Part shown: in pieces, positions 15,593 through 23,199 of the stretch
Numbering within the stretch: position 1 is the stretch's first letter
Layout: every line of letters starts with the position of its first letter
NCBI GenBank assembly: GCA_017503065.1
Contig: JAFVTT010000021.1
Location: 1-50,678 of the forward strand
Reading direction: 5' to 3'
DNA length: 50,678 bases
DNA from: Bacteroidaceae bacterium
GTDB taxonomy: Bacteria > Bacteroidota > Bacteroidia > Bacteroidales > Bacteroidaceae
The notes under the pieces: model-generated
Database searches by the model: none
Seen by the model: the letters and a program-made list of their open reading frames with translations, nothing else
What the model was told of the DNA's origin: nothing
Position numbers and translations under genes: made by a program

Positions 15593-15740
15593 TGTAGGGC
15601 GGACACGGCAGCCGTGTCCCTACCATGCTCTCGCCTACTCTCAGTTTTCCGTTTTCACCTTTAAGCCGACTTTGTCGTCTTGAATCTGCTTCCGCTCGGC
15701 AATTCAAACAAGTTTGATTGCTCTCACTTACTCGCAGATT
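15593..15740. repeat. Palindrome and repeats between the YgbA gene and hmuR
   Basis: TAGGGCGGACACGGCAGCCGTGTCCCTA is the fourth copy of the TAGGGAC palindrome. It is followed by TTTTCCGTTTTCACC (family A, 15645-15661), the imperfect hairpin CTTGAATCTGC.../GCAATTCAAACAAG (about 15679-15712) and then hmuR. No gene is seen here. Confidence 0.6.
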
Positions 15741-15744
15741 TCCG

Positions 15745-17718
15745 TTACCAAAGTCTGTCCACATCCACACTGATGCCTGCCATGAGGTTGATGCCCAAGG
15801 TGACGGGAGAGTTGAAGTAATACACCTCAGGGGAGTAGTTGAAGACATTGTCCACGGCTATGTTGAACCTGACGCCCTTACCCAGACGGTTCTGCAACTG
15901 TACCTTCCAGATGGTGTAGGCAGGATTGTGCACCTGGCGGGGAGTGAAGGGATAATCCATCTGTATCGTCTCGTAATCCACGGCCGAGAGCACACGGCCA
16001 AGGACGGAAAGGGTGGTTCCGTAGAAAGAGGTCCATTGCTTGTCCCAATCCATGCGCAGGTTGAACGAATGGGGACGGGCAGGGCAATATGGTGTGGCAC
16101 CGCCCTGGCTTACCCACTCGCGGGTGTAGACATAGTTTGCCCTGGTCCTGAGTTTGTGTCCGTCCTGCAAGGTCCATTGTCCCAGTGCAAGAAGTTCCAC
16201 ACCGAGGACACGGGCACGTGGCAGGTTGATGTACTGGACATAGTACTCGCCCATAGTGCCCTGCTGGGGTGCGGAGGACGTGATGCGGTTGGCTATGGTG
16301 TTGTAGGATGCGGAGGCAGAGAAGTTGTAGTTCTGCCACGAGTATTCGGCCGACAGGTTGAAGTTGTGCGAACGTTCTGCCTCCAGAGCCTCGTTGCCCT
16401 TCACGTAGATGTCGCCCACCATATTGAAGTAGGAATACTTCTCCTTCAGTGTGGGTGCACGGAATCCGCCGGCATAGCCTACCCTTAGGATAAAGGAATC
16501 GAAGGTGTAGCGTGCCGCCAGTTTGCCCGTCAGTTGGGACGCCCCCTTGGCGTCCGAGAAGTAATCCCATCGTCCGGCACCTATCAGTTCCCATCGCTTG
16601 CCCAGGAAGCAATCGTACTGGGCAAAGAGGTCGCCCGTGTATTGCACACGTTCCTTGCCGTCCGAAAACTGGTATGTGTGCAGATAGTCGCGCATGTAGT
16701 CGCCTCCCACGGTGAGGATATCCTTCTGCCGGAACGTGCGGTTGTACATTGTGCGCACGGACATCTGCAGGTTGCGGTAATCCATCACGTCGCGCTCCCA
16801 GAGGCGCAGGAGGTCGGATTTGTCGTACTGGTCGTAGGACATGGAGACCTCCAGATGGTCCTTGCCCGTAATGTCCCACTCCGCACGGAGTCCGCCCGAG
16901 AAGTCGCGGAAACGCTCGTACACGTCCGCATCGGTGGTGAGTTCCTTGAAGTAGTATCCTGCACGTGCCGTCAGGCGCAGCGCATCGGTGGGGCGGTATG
17001 TGAACTTGTCCTTCACGTTCCAGGTGCGTCCGCCGTAGACATTGCGGAACTGGCACTCGTCGGCATAATCCATGCACACCGTATAGTTGTCCACCGAGGT
17101 GTACTGGACATCCAGCATGTTCCCTACCCTGCCCTTGCTGAGTCCCAGCACACCGCCATAGCGTTGCTCGCGATGGTCGGCAAGACGTCCGTTCAGGTTC
17201 AGCGACCACGGGCGCGAGGCACCCCGTGTGATGATGTTTATCACACCACCCACGGCACCGGCACCATAGAGGGCGGACTGTGCACCGCGCACTATCTCTA
17301 TGCGCTCCACGTTGTTCATGTCTATGCGGCTGAAGTCCACGTTCTCCATGGTCTCTCCTGCCAGGCGCTCGCCATCCACCAGAATCAGCACGCTCTGCCC
17401 GGCAAAGCCCGACACGTTCATGTTCAGTTTCTGGTTCATGGAATAGGTGAACTCCACACCGGGCAGTTCCTGTTGGAGCAGGTCGCGCAGGTCGGTGGCA
17501 TCGGCCATCTCTATGTCCTTGCGGTTCACCACTCGAGTCAGTATGGGGGTGTCCTTCAGGAGTTTGCGCGTCCTGGTGGCCGTCACCACCACTTCCCCCA
17601 TACTATGGTCGGAAGCCACGGAGTCCGCCTCTGAGGTCTCTGCACGGCACACGCCGGGGGAGAGACTCCAAAGGAGCAGGAGGAGAGAAAAGGTTGGTAG
17701 GAAGCGCTTCATCTGCAT
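15745..17718 (-). CDS. hmuR: TonB-dependent receptor, HmuR-like (haem uptake)
   Basis: A 657-residue outer-membrane receptor: signal peptide (1-26, cut after CRA), TonB-box-like MGEVVVTATRTRK (40-52), plug (about 50-160; GAQSALYGAGAVGGVINIITRG) and a barrel to the C-terminus. It follows the HmuY gene by 32 nt, and HmuY-HmuR pairs capture and import haem in Bacteroidota. The later hmuSTUV genes are absent in this window. An alternative ATG two codons in (17712) is equally possible. Haem specificity is inferred from the HmuY neighbour and not from ligand residues. Confidence 0.82.
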   Translation of the reverse strand: MQMKRFLPTFSLLLLLWSLSPGVCRAETSEADSVASDHSMGEVVVTATRTRKLLKDTPILTRVVNRKDIEMADATDLRDLLQQELPGVEFTYSMNQKLNMNVSGFAGQSVLILVDGERLAGETMENVDFSRIDMNNVERIEIVRGAQSALYGAGAVGGVINIITRGASRPWSLNLNGRLADHREQRYGGVLGLSKGRVGNMLDVQYTSVDNYTVCMDYADECQFRNVYGGRTWNVKDKFTYRPTDALRLTARAGYYFKELTTDADVYERFRDFSGGLRAEWDITGKDHLEVSMSYDQYDKSDLLRLWERDVMDYRNLQMSVRTMYNRTFRQKDILTVGGDYMRDYLHTYQFSDGKERVQYTGDLFAQYDCFLGKRWELIGAGRWDYFSDAKGASQLTGKLAARYTFDSFILRVGYAGGFRAPTLKEKYSYFNMVGDIYVKGNEALEAERSHNFNLSAEYSWQNYNFSASASYNTIANRITSSAPQQGTMGEYYVQYINLPRARVLGVELLALGQWTLQDGHKLRTRANYVYTREWVSQGGATPYCPARPHSFNLRMDWDKQWTSFYGTTLSVLGRVLSAVDYETIQMDYPFTPRQVHNPAYTIWKVQLQNRLGKGVRFNIAVDNVFNYSPEVYYFNSPVTLGINLMAGISVDVDRLW

Positions 17719-17750
17719 TGCATTGTGTTATGTCCAATGGTAGGGGACTC

Positions 17751-18536
17751 TTAATAGGGATATTTCACGTCGATGGTCAGTATGCCTTTTGTGCCGGCCT
17801 CGCTCATATAACTTCTCAAGCGCAGGGCAGCCACGGTATCGTCATTCATACGAAGGAGATAGACACGATTGGATGCCTCGTACTTTGGTGGTGGCGTGGA
17901 GAAATCCATGCGCACCCACTCCGTCAGCACAAGGTTGACATCGGAGGTCTGGTACCATATCTTGTGGTCGAACATGGAGGAGAAGTCCACTATGCACTGA
18001 TGCATGGTCCATTGGTCGGGCACGAAAGCCTCATCGGCAAAGGTTTGTGAAGAGGATGGCAGGTCGGCAATGCTATGATAATCGGTACGAAGCACCGCAC
18101 CGCCATTGGTGCGCACATCAAAGTGGTGTATGGCCATGTCCCATAGCTCGGGTTCGGGCTGGGTGTCTACTTGCCTTACCTCCAACTGTTCATAACGCGA
18201 GCCATAGACGCTATACTTTGCCCACTGACTTTTACCATCCCACTCGCCTGTGAGTGAAGTGGGTATAGGCATGGTGGTGATGGTGCGGCGGTGCAGGTCG
18301 AGGTATATCCACTCGTCATAATCTCTGGCATCGAGCACTATGGAGAAACGGTTGGGAGCATCGCCTGGATTGAAACCCAGTTGCAAGGCCTCATCACTTG
18401 GTGGTTCGTCATAGATACCTTCAAACATACCATTGCACCCTGTCAGAAGGCACGAAGCCAGACAGAGTGCAAAAAAACGGTTATGCAGATATTTGGAAAT
18501 TAGCACCTTAATCAATTGTAATCCATATTTATCCAT
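17751..18536 (-). CDS. hmuY: HmuY family haem-binding lipoprotein
   Basis: A 261-residue lipoprotein. A lipobox LTGC (Cys34) follows a hydrophobic stretch. The mature part has the HmuY pattern: ARDYDEWIYLDL, WDMAIHHFDVRTNGGAVLRTD, and a C-terminal beta strand ending IDVKYPY. HmuY proteins bind haem at the cell surface and hand it to the TonB receptor encoded just downstream. The start overlaps the 3' end of the preceding calycin-like gene by 25 nt, which suggests translational coupling. Confidence 0.85.
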   Translation of the reverse strand: MDKYGLQLIKVLISKYLHNRFFALCLASCLLTGCNGMFEGIYDEPPSDEALQLGFNPGDAPNRFSIVLDARDYDEWIYLDLHRRTITTMPIPTSLTGEWDGKSQWAKYSVYGSRYEQLEVRQVDTQPEPELWDMAIHHFDVRTNGGAVLRTDYHSIADLPSSSQTFADEAFVPDQWTMHQCIVDFSSMFDHKIWYQTSDVNLVLTEWVRMDFSTPPPKYEASNRVYLLRMNDDTVAALRLRSYMSEAGTKGILTIDVKYPY

Positions 18537-19000
18537 TGTTTAAGAAAACTCTGCTTAATAGCATAAGGCATATTGCCGTACTTATACTCTAAAACTACCT
18601 CTACTTGACCATACTCATCAAATTCACCAGTAATGGTACCTTTTATTTTCTTTATACCATCTACCAAAAAAGAATGCATAGGGATTTCTATACCATTTTC
18701 AAGATTGTCTACAACTGGTACTCCAGAGATGGCAAACTCGGGGATACTCATATCCTGACCATTTCGTTCATAAATTGTGGTAGGAATTACAATCTTTACG
18801 AAATCGTCTGCCTCGGCCTTAACTACCAATTTTACATCAGACCTGAATGCACCTGCTGATACAGAAGGAATATCTACATGGGTATGACAATCTACAATAT
18901 AAGTGCCTTCTAACCTCTTGGCCACACTATCATCAGAAGAACAAGCAGAGAACACAAGAACTGACAAAAGAGCAATGCTCACAAAAAATAACTTTTTCAT
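18512..19000 (-). CDS. Calycin-like lipoprotein
   Basis: A 162-residue lipoprotein (lipobox FSAC, Cys20) with alternating beta strands (KRLEGTYIVDCHTHVDIPS, GTITGEFDEYGQVEVVLEY) like the calycin-like domain seen beside HmuY genes in Bacteroidota. It lies between a second calycin-like gene and hmuY. Base composition is clearly AT-richer than its neighbours (many AAA, ATA and TTA codons), which hints at separate acquisition. A role in haem binding or protection is inferred from position only. Confidence 0.72.
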   Translation of the reverse strand: MKKLFFVSIALLSVLVFSACSSDDSVAKRLEGTYIVDCHTHVDIPSVSAGAFRSDVKLVVKAEADDFVKIVIPTTIYERNGQDMSIPEFAISGVPVVDNLENGIEIPMHSFLVDGIKKIKGTITGEFDEYGQVEVVLEYKYGNMPYAIKQSFLKQWINMDYN

Positions 19001-19056
19001 ACCTTTTATATTTTTGTTTGTTTATTGTTTATTTTTCCATTACGAAGCCCTTATCG

Positions 19057-19139
19057 AGACGATACGACGTCAAGGCCTAGACGATACGATGAATGAGGTC
19101 AGACAATACGACGAATGAGGTGAGACAATACGATGTCTT
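19057..19139. repeat. 22-bp tandem repeats between two lipoprotein genes
   Basis: AGAC(G/A)ATACGA starts at 19057, 19079, 19101 and 19123: three full 22-bp units and a partial fourth. Units 2 and 3 share GATACGATGAATGAGGTC-like sequence with two or three changes. They sit in the 148-nt spacer of the haem operon, before the calycin-like gene that starts at 19000. Confidence 0.85.
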
Positions 19140-19148
19140 TTTTCTGCC

Positions 19149-19685
19149 CTACTGACGGAACTCTGTCACTATCTCAAAGGGCATTGTGCCTGGATAGTAT
19201 TTCATCACGAAGGAGAGGGTTCCTTCCTTGCTGATTGTGCCTTCGAGCGAACCACGGGTGCGGTAATTTCCTGCCTGGATGTCGAAGTCCTTCTTCATCA
19301 GATAGCCTCCTCCATATGGAAAGGCGGCATACTCTACCTGCTCTATTACCATATCGCCTATCTCAATGGGCATGCCCAGAATACCCACCACAAAGGGGTC
19401 GTCCACGGCAAAGCCCTGAGTGAGCACACGAACATAACCAGAATGCTCAATGTGGAAGTTCTCTATGCGAACCTTGGTAGGCACAACCACAGGACCTTGC
19501 AGATACTCCTGCACCACGGGCACGGTGGTGTGGAACTCGCCACTGAAGTCCTGAGCATAGGTTTCCCAAGTCCCAGCAGATGTTTCCATATCTGGCATGT
19601 GCACATTGTCCTGAGTGCACGACACGAGCATAATGCCCATGCACAGGGCACCGAACAGACGGGATATGGTACGAATGCTATACAT
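19149..19685 (-). CDS. Calycin-like lipoprotein, first gene of the haem operon
   Basis: A 178-residue lipoprotein (hydrophobic segment ending LVSC, Cys23) with a beta-rich mature part: repeated short strands and the C-terminal GSLEGTISKEGTLSFVMKYY, MPFEIVTEF. This ending is like that of the next protein (EVVLEYKYGNMPYAIKQSF), so the two look like diverged copies of the calycin-like family. It has its own -7 promoter and is first of the minus-strand group leading to hmuY and hmuR. The ligand is unknown. Confidence 0.7.
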   Translation of the reverse strand: MYSIRTISRLFGALCMGIMLVSCTQDNVHMPDMETSAGTWETYAQDFSGEFHTTVPVVQEYLQGPVVVPTKVRIENFHIEHSGYVRVLTQGFAVDDPFVVGILGMPIEIGDMVIEQVEYAAFPYGGGYLMKKDFDIQAGNYRTRGSLEGTISKEGTLSFVMKYYPGTMPFEIVTEFRQ

Positions 19686-19737
19686 TATATATTATTATTG
19701 ATGCGAGGCATCTGGTGAGCTCCATTTTTTTCAATTG

Positions 19738-19745
19738 CAAATATA
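19738..19745 (-). promoter_or_regulatory. Bacteroidota -7 element of the haem operon
   Basis: The minus strand reads TATATTTG, 53 nt upstream of the first lipoprotein ATG. No Fur-like palindrome was recognised around it. Confidence 0.55.
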
Positions 19746-19905
19746 CGTCTAAAATCCTTCATGCACAAGGCAGGAACTTGCACTCGCACGCAATTTCATT
19801 ACAAATGAGGATAGGCGCCTGTTCTGTTCTTCCGTTTATCTTTACTTTTTGCGAGGCAAATATCGTTTTTTCTTGCAAAAGAACGTGGTTATGGGTAAAA
19901 AAACT

Positions 19906-19913
19906 TACCTTTG
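19906..19913 (+). promoter_or_regulatory. Bacteroidota -7 element of the steroid-reductase genes
   Basis: TACCTTTG (TAnnTTTG) 27 nt before the ATG of the 5-alpha-reductase gene. This is the likely promoter of the 19941-23114 group, divergent from the haem operon. Confidence 0.6.
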
Positions 19914-19940
19914 CATGGATAATACCATCAAAAGAAAACT

Positions 19941-20708
19941 ATGAGCGCATATCTCTCTATCTACCAAACTATCCTGAGTGCAATGGCCATCATGGGCCTG
20001 TTCGTTTTCGTGGCACTCTACTTTGTGGATGCCGGTTATGGCAAGTTCCGTAGCAAGAAATGGGGCTACAGTGTCAGCAACAAGCTGGGCTGGGTGCTGA
20101 TGGAGTGCCCTGCCCTCATACCCATATCCTACACCCTGGTGGCTCTGTCGCCAAGCAATCTGGCTATCCTCTTCATCAGCCTCTATGCCTTGCACTATGT
20201 CTACCGCAGTTTCGTCTTCCCCGCCCTGCTGAAGGGCAAGAGCAAGATGCCTCTGGCCATAGTGGACATGGGTGCTACCTTCAACTTCATCAACAGCAGC
20301 CTTCTGTGCGCCAGCGTGGTGGCGTTCCCCCAGGAGTCCTATACCGACATACCTTCGTATGCCCAGCACTGGAACTTCTGGCTTGGCCTGGTGCTCTTCT
20401 TCCTGGGCATGTACACCCACATGAAAGCCGACCACACCATACGCAACCTGCGCAAGCCGGGCGACACCAACCACTACCTGCCCAAGGGGGGCATGTTCGA
20501 CTACGTGACCAGTGCCAACTACTTTGGCGAACTCCTCGAGTGGACAGGCTTTGCCATCATCCTGAACAACCCCGCCGCATGGATGTTCGTATGGTGGACG
20601 GCGGCAAACCTCGTGCCCCGTGCCCATGCCATAAACCAGAAATACCGTGCCGAATTCGGCAACGAGCAAGTAGGCAAGCGCAAGCGCGTGATACCATTTA
20701 TTTATTGA
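19941..20708 (+). CDS. Steroid 5-alpha-reductase (SRD5A1/2-like membrane enzyme)
   Basis: A 255-residue polytopic inner-membrane protein with about six to seven hydrophobic segments. It aligns by eye with the vertebrate SRD5A1/2 core: MECPALIP with Glu55 (equivalent to the catalytic Glu57 of SRD5A2), LHYVYRSFVFP with Tyr86 (equivalent to Tyr91), DHTIRNLRKPGDT for NADPH (164-176), GGMFDYVTSANYFGELLEW (183-201) and the C-terminal RVIPFIY. Such enzymes reduce the delta-4 double bond of 3-oxo-delta-4 steroids to 5-alpha products with NADPH. The next genes encode an OYE-type reductase and an SDR, the combination reported in gut Bacteroidota for isoallolithocholic acid formation. The stop TGA coincides with the start of a heptad repeat. 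Confidence 0.92.
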   Translation: MSAYLSIYQTILSAMAIMGLFVFVALYFVDAGYGKFRSKKWGYSVSNKLGWVLMECPALIPISYTLVALSPSNLAILFISLYALHYVYRSFVFPALLKGKSKMPLAIVDMGATFNFINSSLLCASVVAFPQESYTDIPSYAQHWNFWLGLVLFFLGMYTHMKADHTIRNLRKPGDTNHYLPKGGMFDYVTSANYFGELLEWTGFAIILNNPAAWMFVWWTAANLVPRAHAINQKYRAEFGNEQVGKRKRVIPFIY

Positions 20709-20813
20709 AACGGAAAACGGAAAGGTGAAAACGGAAAACTCTCTCTAACACCCTAGGCTTTCCTAGGACATCCTAGGTCCTCCTATAACTTCCTAGCCCC
20801 CCTAAAAACCCTC
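20708..20813. repeat. Heptad A and CCTAGG-type repeats between the first two steroid genes
   Basis: AAACGGAAAACGGAAAGG and TGAAAACGGAAAACT (20708-20738) are followed by TCCTAGGACATCCTAGG and related TTCCTAG/CCCTAG units at 9-11 nt spacing to 20813, four nt before the next ATG. The spacer holds nothing else. Confidence 0.8.
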
Positions 20814-20817
20814 AACT

Positions 20818-22053
20818 ATGCAAAACAAAATCTTCGAACAAGCACAGATAGGCCCCCTCACCCTCAGGAACCGCACCATCCGTAGTGCGGCCTTCGAGAG
20901 CATGTGCCCAGGGCACGAACCCAGCCAGCAACTCTACGACTACCACACCAGCGTAGCGCGTGGCGGTGTGGGAATGACCACCGTGGCATACGCCGCCGTT
21001 ACAGAGAGCGGACTTAGTTTCGACCGCCAGTTGGTCATGCGCCCCGAGATTATCCCCGGACTTCGCCGACTGACCGACGGCATACATAGCGAAGGTGCCG
21101 CCGCCGGCATCCAACTGGGCCATTGCGGCAACATGAGCCACAAGGACATCTGCGGATGCATCCCCGTGGGTGCATGCACGGGTTTCAACCTCTACTCCCC
21201 CACTCTGGTGCGAGGCCTCCGCAAGGAGGAACTCCCCGTGCTGGCCAAGCAGTTCGGCAACGCCGTAAACCTGGCTCGCGAAGCCGGTTTCGATAGCGTG
21301 GAGATACATTGCGGACATGGCTACCTCATCGACCAGTTCCTGAACACCTACTTCAATCACCGCAAGGACGAGTACGGCGGTTCGCTGGAAAACCGCATGC
21401 GCTTCATGACCATGTGCATAGAGGAGGTGATGAAGGCTGCCAAGGACGACATGGCCGTGATAGTGAAAATGAACATGCGCGACGGTCTCAAGCATCCCGG
21501 CACCACCCTGGACGAGAGTCTGCAAATAGCCAAGCGCCTGCAGGAACTGGGCGTGCATGCCATAGTGCTGAGCGGAGGTCTGGTAAGCGCCACTCCCATG
21601 TATGTGATGCGTGGCGAAATGCCCATTAAGACAATGACGCACTACATGGACAAGTGGTGGCTGAAATACGGCGTGCGTGCCTGCGGCAAGATGATGGTGC
21701 CCACCGTGCCCTACGAGGAGGCTTTCTTCCTGGAGGACGCACTGAAGTTCCGCCAAGCCCTGCCCGACATGAAGTTCATCTACGTTGGCGGTCTGGTGGC
21801 AGGCGACAAGATAAACGAGGTGCTCTCCCATGGTTTCGAGGCGGTACAGATGGCCAGAAGTCTGCTTAACGAACCTGACTTCGTGAACCGTCTGAAAGAC
21901 GACCCTCATCACCGTTGCGGATGCGGACACAGTAACTATTGCATAGGCCGTATGTACACCCTGGACATGGCTTGCCACAAGCATCTGGAGGAACCTCTGC
22001 CCATGTCCCTGCAAAAGGAAATAGAAAGAATAGAGAGAGAACAGAATAAATAG
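20818..22053 (+). CDS. Old Yellow Enzyme-family NADH:flavin oxidoreductase (candidate steroid 5-beta/ene-reductase)
   Basis: A 411-residue TIM-barrel FMN enzyme. It begins with the OYE pattern IGPLTLRNRTIRSA and carries the signature HGYLIDQFLNTYFNHRKDEY followed by GGSLENRMRF (about 165-200) and the phosphate site FIYVGG...VQMARSLL. A C-terminal cysteine cluster (CGC-x5-C-x10-C, within GCGHSNYCIGRMY) resembles the iron-sulfur position of 2,4-dienoyl-CoA/BaiCD-type members, but the usual CxxCxxxC spacing is altered. The separate FAD domain of the larger members is missing. Between a 5-alpha-reductase and an SDR it is a good candidate for a delta-4-3-ketosteroid 5-beta-reductase. Confidence 0.85.
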   Translation: MQNKIFEQAQIGPLTLRNRTIRSAAFESMCPGHEPSQQLYDYHTSVARGGVGMTTVAYAAVTESGLSFDRQLVMRPEIIPGLRRLTDGIHSEGAAAGIQLGHCGNMSHKDICGCIPVGACTGFNLYSPTLVRGLRKEELPVLAKQFGNAVNLAREAGFDSVEIHCGHGYLIDQFLNTYFNHRKDEYGGSLENRMRFMTMCIEEVMKAAKDDMAVIVKMNMRDGLKHPGTTLDESLQIAKRLQELGVHAIVLSGGLVSATPMYVMRGEMPIKTMTHYMDKWWLKYGVRACGKMMVPTVPYEEAFFLEDALKFRQALPDMKFIYVGGLVAGDKINEVLSHGFEAVQMARSLLNEPDFVNRLKDDPHHRCGCGHSNYCIGRMYTLDMACHKHLEEPLPMSLQKEIERIEREQNK

Positions 22054-22250
22054 AAACAGACCCACCCCGTCCCTCCCTGCAGGGAGGGGGAACGGTTACA
22101 ACCGAGAAGGGGGCGAGCGCCCCTAATCTAAACACTTTCTGTGTCATACTCTAAAACTTAGTTTACTAACCATCTGGCAAAATTCCCTAATTCTCAGCAT
22201 GCTAAGCCCCCTCCCATAGAGGGGAGGGCTGGGGAGGGGGCCTAACAATT
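22054..22250. repeat. Two GC-rich palindromic repeats in the steroid operon spacer
   Basis: The first (about 22071-22095) is GTCCCTCCCTGCAGGGAGGG, followed by GGGGGCGAGCGCCCC (about 22114-22128). The second (22208-22240) is CCCTCCCATAGAGGGGAGGG with CTGGGGAGGGGG. The second matches 928-964 and the insert in rfbD. It lies eight nt before the ATG of the SDR gene, so it would be in the mRNA leader of that gene. Confidence 0.8.
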
Positions 22251-23114
22251 ATGAAAATAGCCATCATTACCGGTGCCGACGGAGATATGGGCATGGAGGA
22301 AACCCGTGCCATGGCACAGGCCGGATACCATTCCATCATGGCATGCTACTGCCCGAAGAAGGCGCAGGAGAAGTGCGAAAAACTGAAGAAGGAAACGGGC
22401 AACGACAACATAGAGGTCATGGGCATCGACCTGGCCAACCTGCAAACCGTGCGCAACTTTGCCGACACCATAAAGGAGCGCTTCGGGCGCGTTGACCGCC
22501 TGATGAATAATGCCGGCACGCTGGAAACAGGACAGCACTTCACCGTGGACGGACTGGAACGTACCATCAGTGTGAACTACGTAGGTCCTTTCCTGCTGAC
22601 CCGCCTGCTCCTCCCATTTATGCCGGAAGGGGCACGCATCGTCAACATGGCTTCGTGCGTGCATCCCTTGGGACGGCTCAACTTCCCCCACTTCTTCGAG
22701 AAGGGGTGCAAAGGGTGCTTCATGCGCATATGGCCTTACAGCAACAGCAAACTGGCCATAACGCTTTTCACGTTTGAACTTGCCAAGCGTATCAAGAAAC
22801 TGGGTATCACCGTGAATGCCGTAGACCCTGGCATCGTGGACACCGGCATCATACGCATGCAGATGTTCTTCGACCCCATCACTGACCTCATCTTTCGTCC
22901 CGTCATCCGCACTCCCCTGCAGGGTGCGGACACAGCCATCAACCTGCTCCTGTCCGAGGACGTGGAGGGCCAGACTGGCACGTTCAACCGTACACGCCGT
23001 ATCGTCAGCCTGGGCAAGAAGTACACCGAACACCCCCAGATGCTGGAACTATGGCAACGTACGGAACAAATCGTCATGCCCTTCCTTACCGACGAGGCCA
23101 AATCACTGACATAA
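22251..23114 (+). CDS. Short-chain dehydrogenase/reductase (candidate 3-hydroxysteroid dehydrogenase)
   Basis: A 287-residue classical SDR. The cofactor motif is TGADGDMG (7-14), then NNAG (86-89), the catalytic Asn109, Ser135 (VNMASC), Tyr163 and Lys167 (YSNSK). The long C-terminal region resembles retinol dehydrogenase/WWOX-type SDRs. As third gene after the 5-alpha-reductase and the OYE-type reductase it is the likely 3-beta-HSDH of the set, interconverting 3-oxo and 3-hydroxy groups of reduced steroids or bile acids. Substrate and stereochemistry are inferred from context only. Confidence 0.85.
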   Translation: MKIAIITGADGDMGMEETRAMAQAGYHSIMACYCPKKAQEKCEKLKKETGNDNIEVMGIDLANLQTVRNFADTIKERFGRVDRLMNNAGTLETGQHFTVDGLERTISVNYVGPFLLTRLLLPFMPEGARIVNMASCVHPLGRLNFPHFFEKGCKGCFMRIWPYSNSKLAITLFTFELAKRIKKLGITVNAVDPGIVDTGIIRMQMFFDPITDLIFRPVIRTPLQGADTAINLLLSEDVEGQTGTFNRTRRIVSLGKKYTEHPQMLELWQRTEQIVMPFLTDEAKSLT

Positions 23115-23133
23115 AGTCCTCTTTACCGACATT

Positions 23134-23162
23134 TTGACTGATTTACAAGGTTTTGCATAATC
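23134..23162 (+). promoter_or_regulatory. Possible promoter of the ClpB-like gene
   Basis: TTGACT-17 nt-ATAATC lies 38 nt before the ATG. The layout is closer to a generic -35/-10 promoter than to the TAnnTTTG type used elsewhere here. One match may be chance. Confidence 0.3.
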
Positions 23163-23199
23163 CTTGCCGATTTATCGGTGAACTTTAACACATACAATT

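Noticed and set aside
19057..19139. A CRISPR array made of the 22-bp units
   Set aside because: The units abut with no spacers, are imperfect, and there are no cas genes. The same holds for the 23-bp units at 25588-25656.
20812..22065. A 417-codon minus-strand frame covering the OYE-type gene
   Set aside because: It mirrors the real plus-strand gene, whose family motifs are clear; the mirror translation is His/Val/Leu-rich with no motif.
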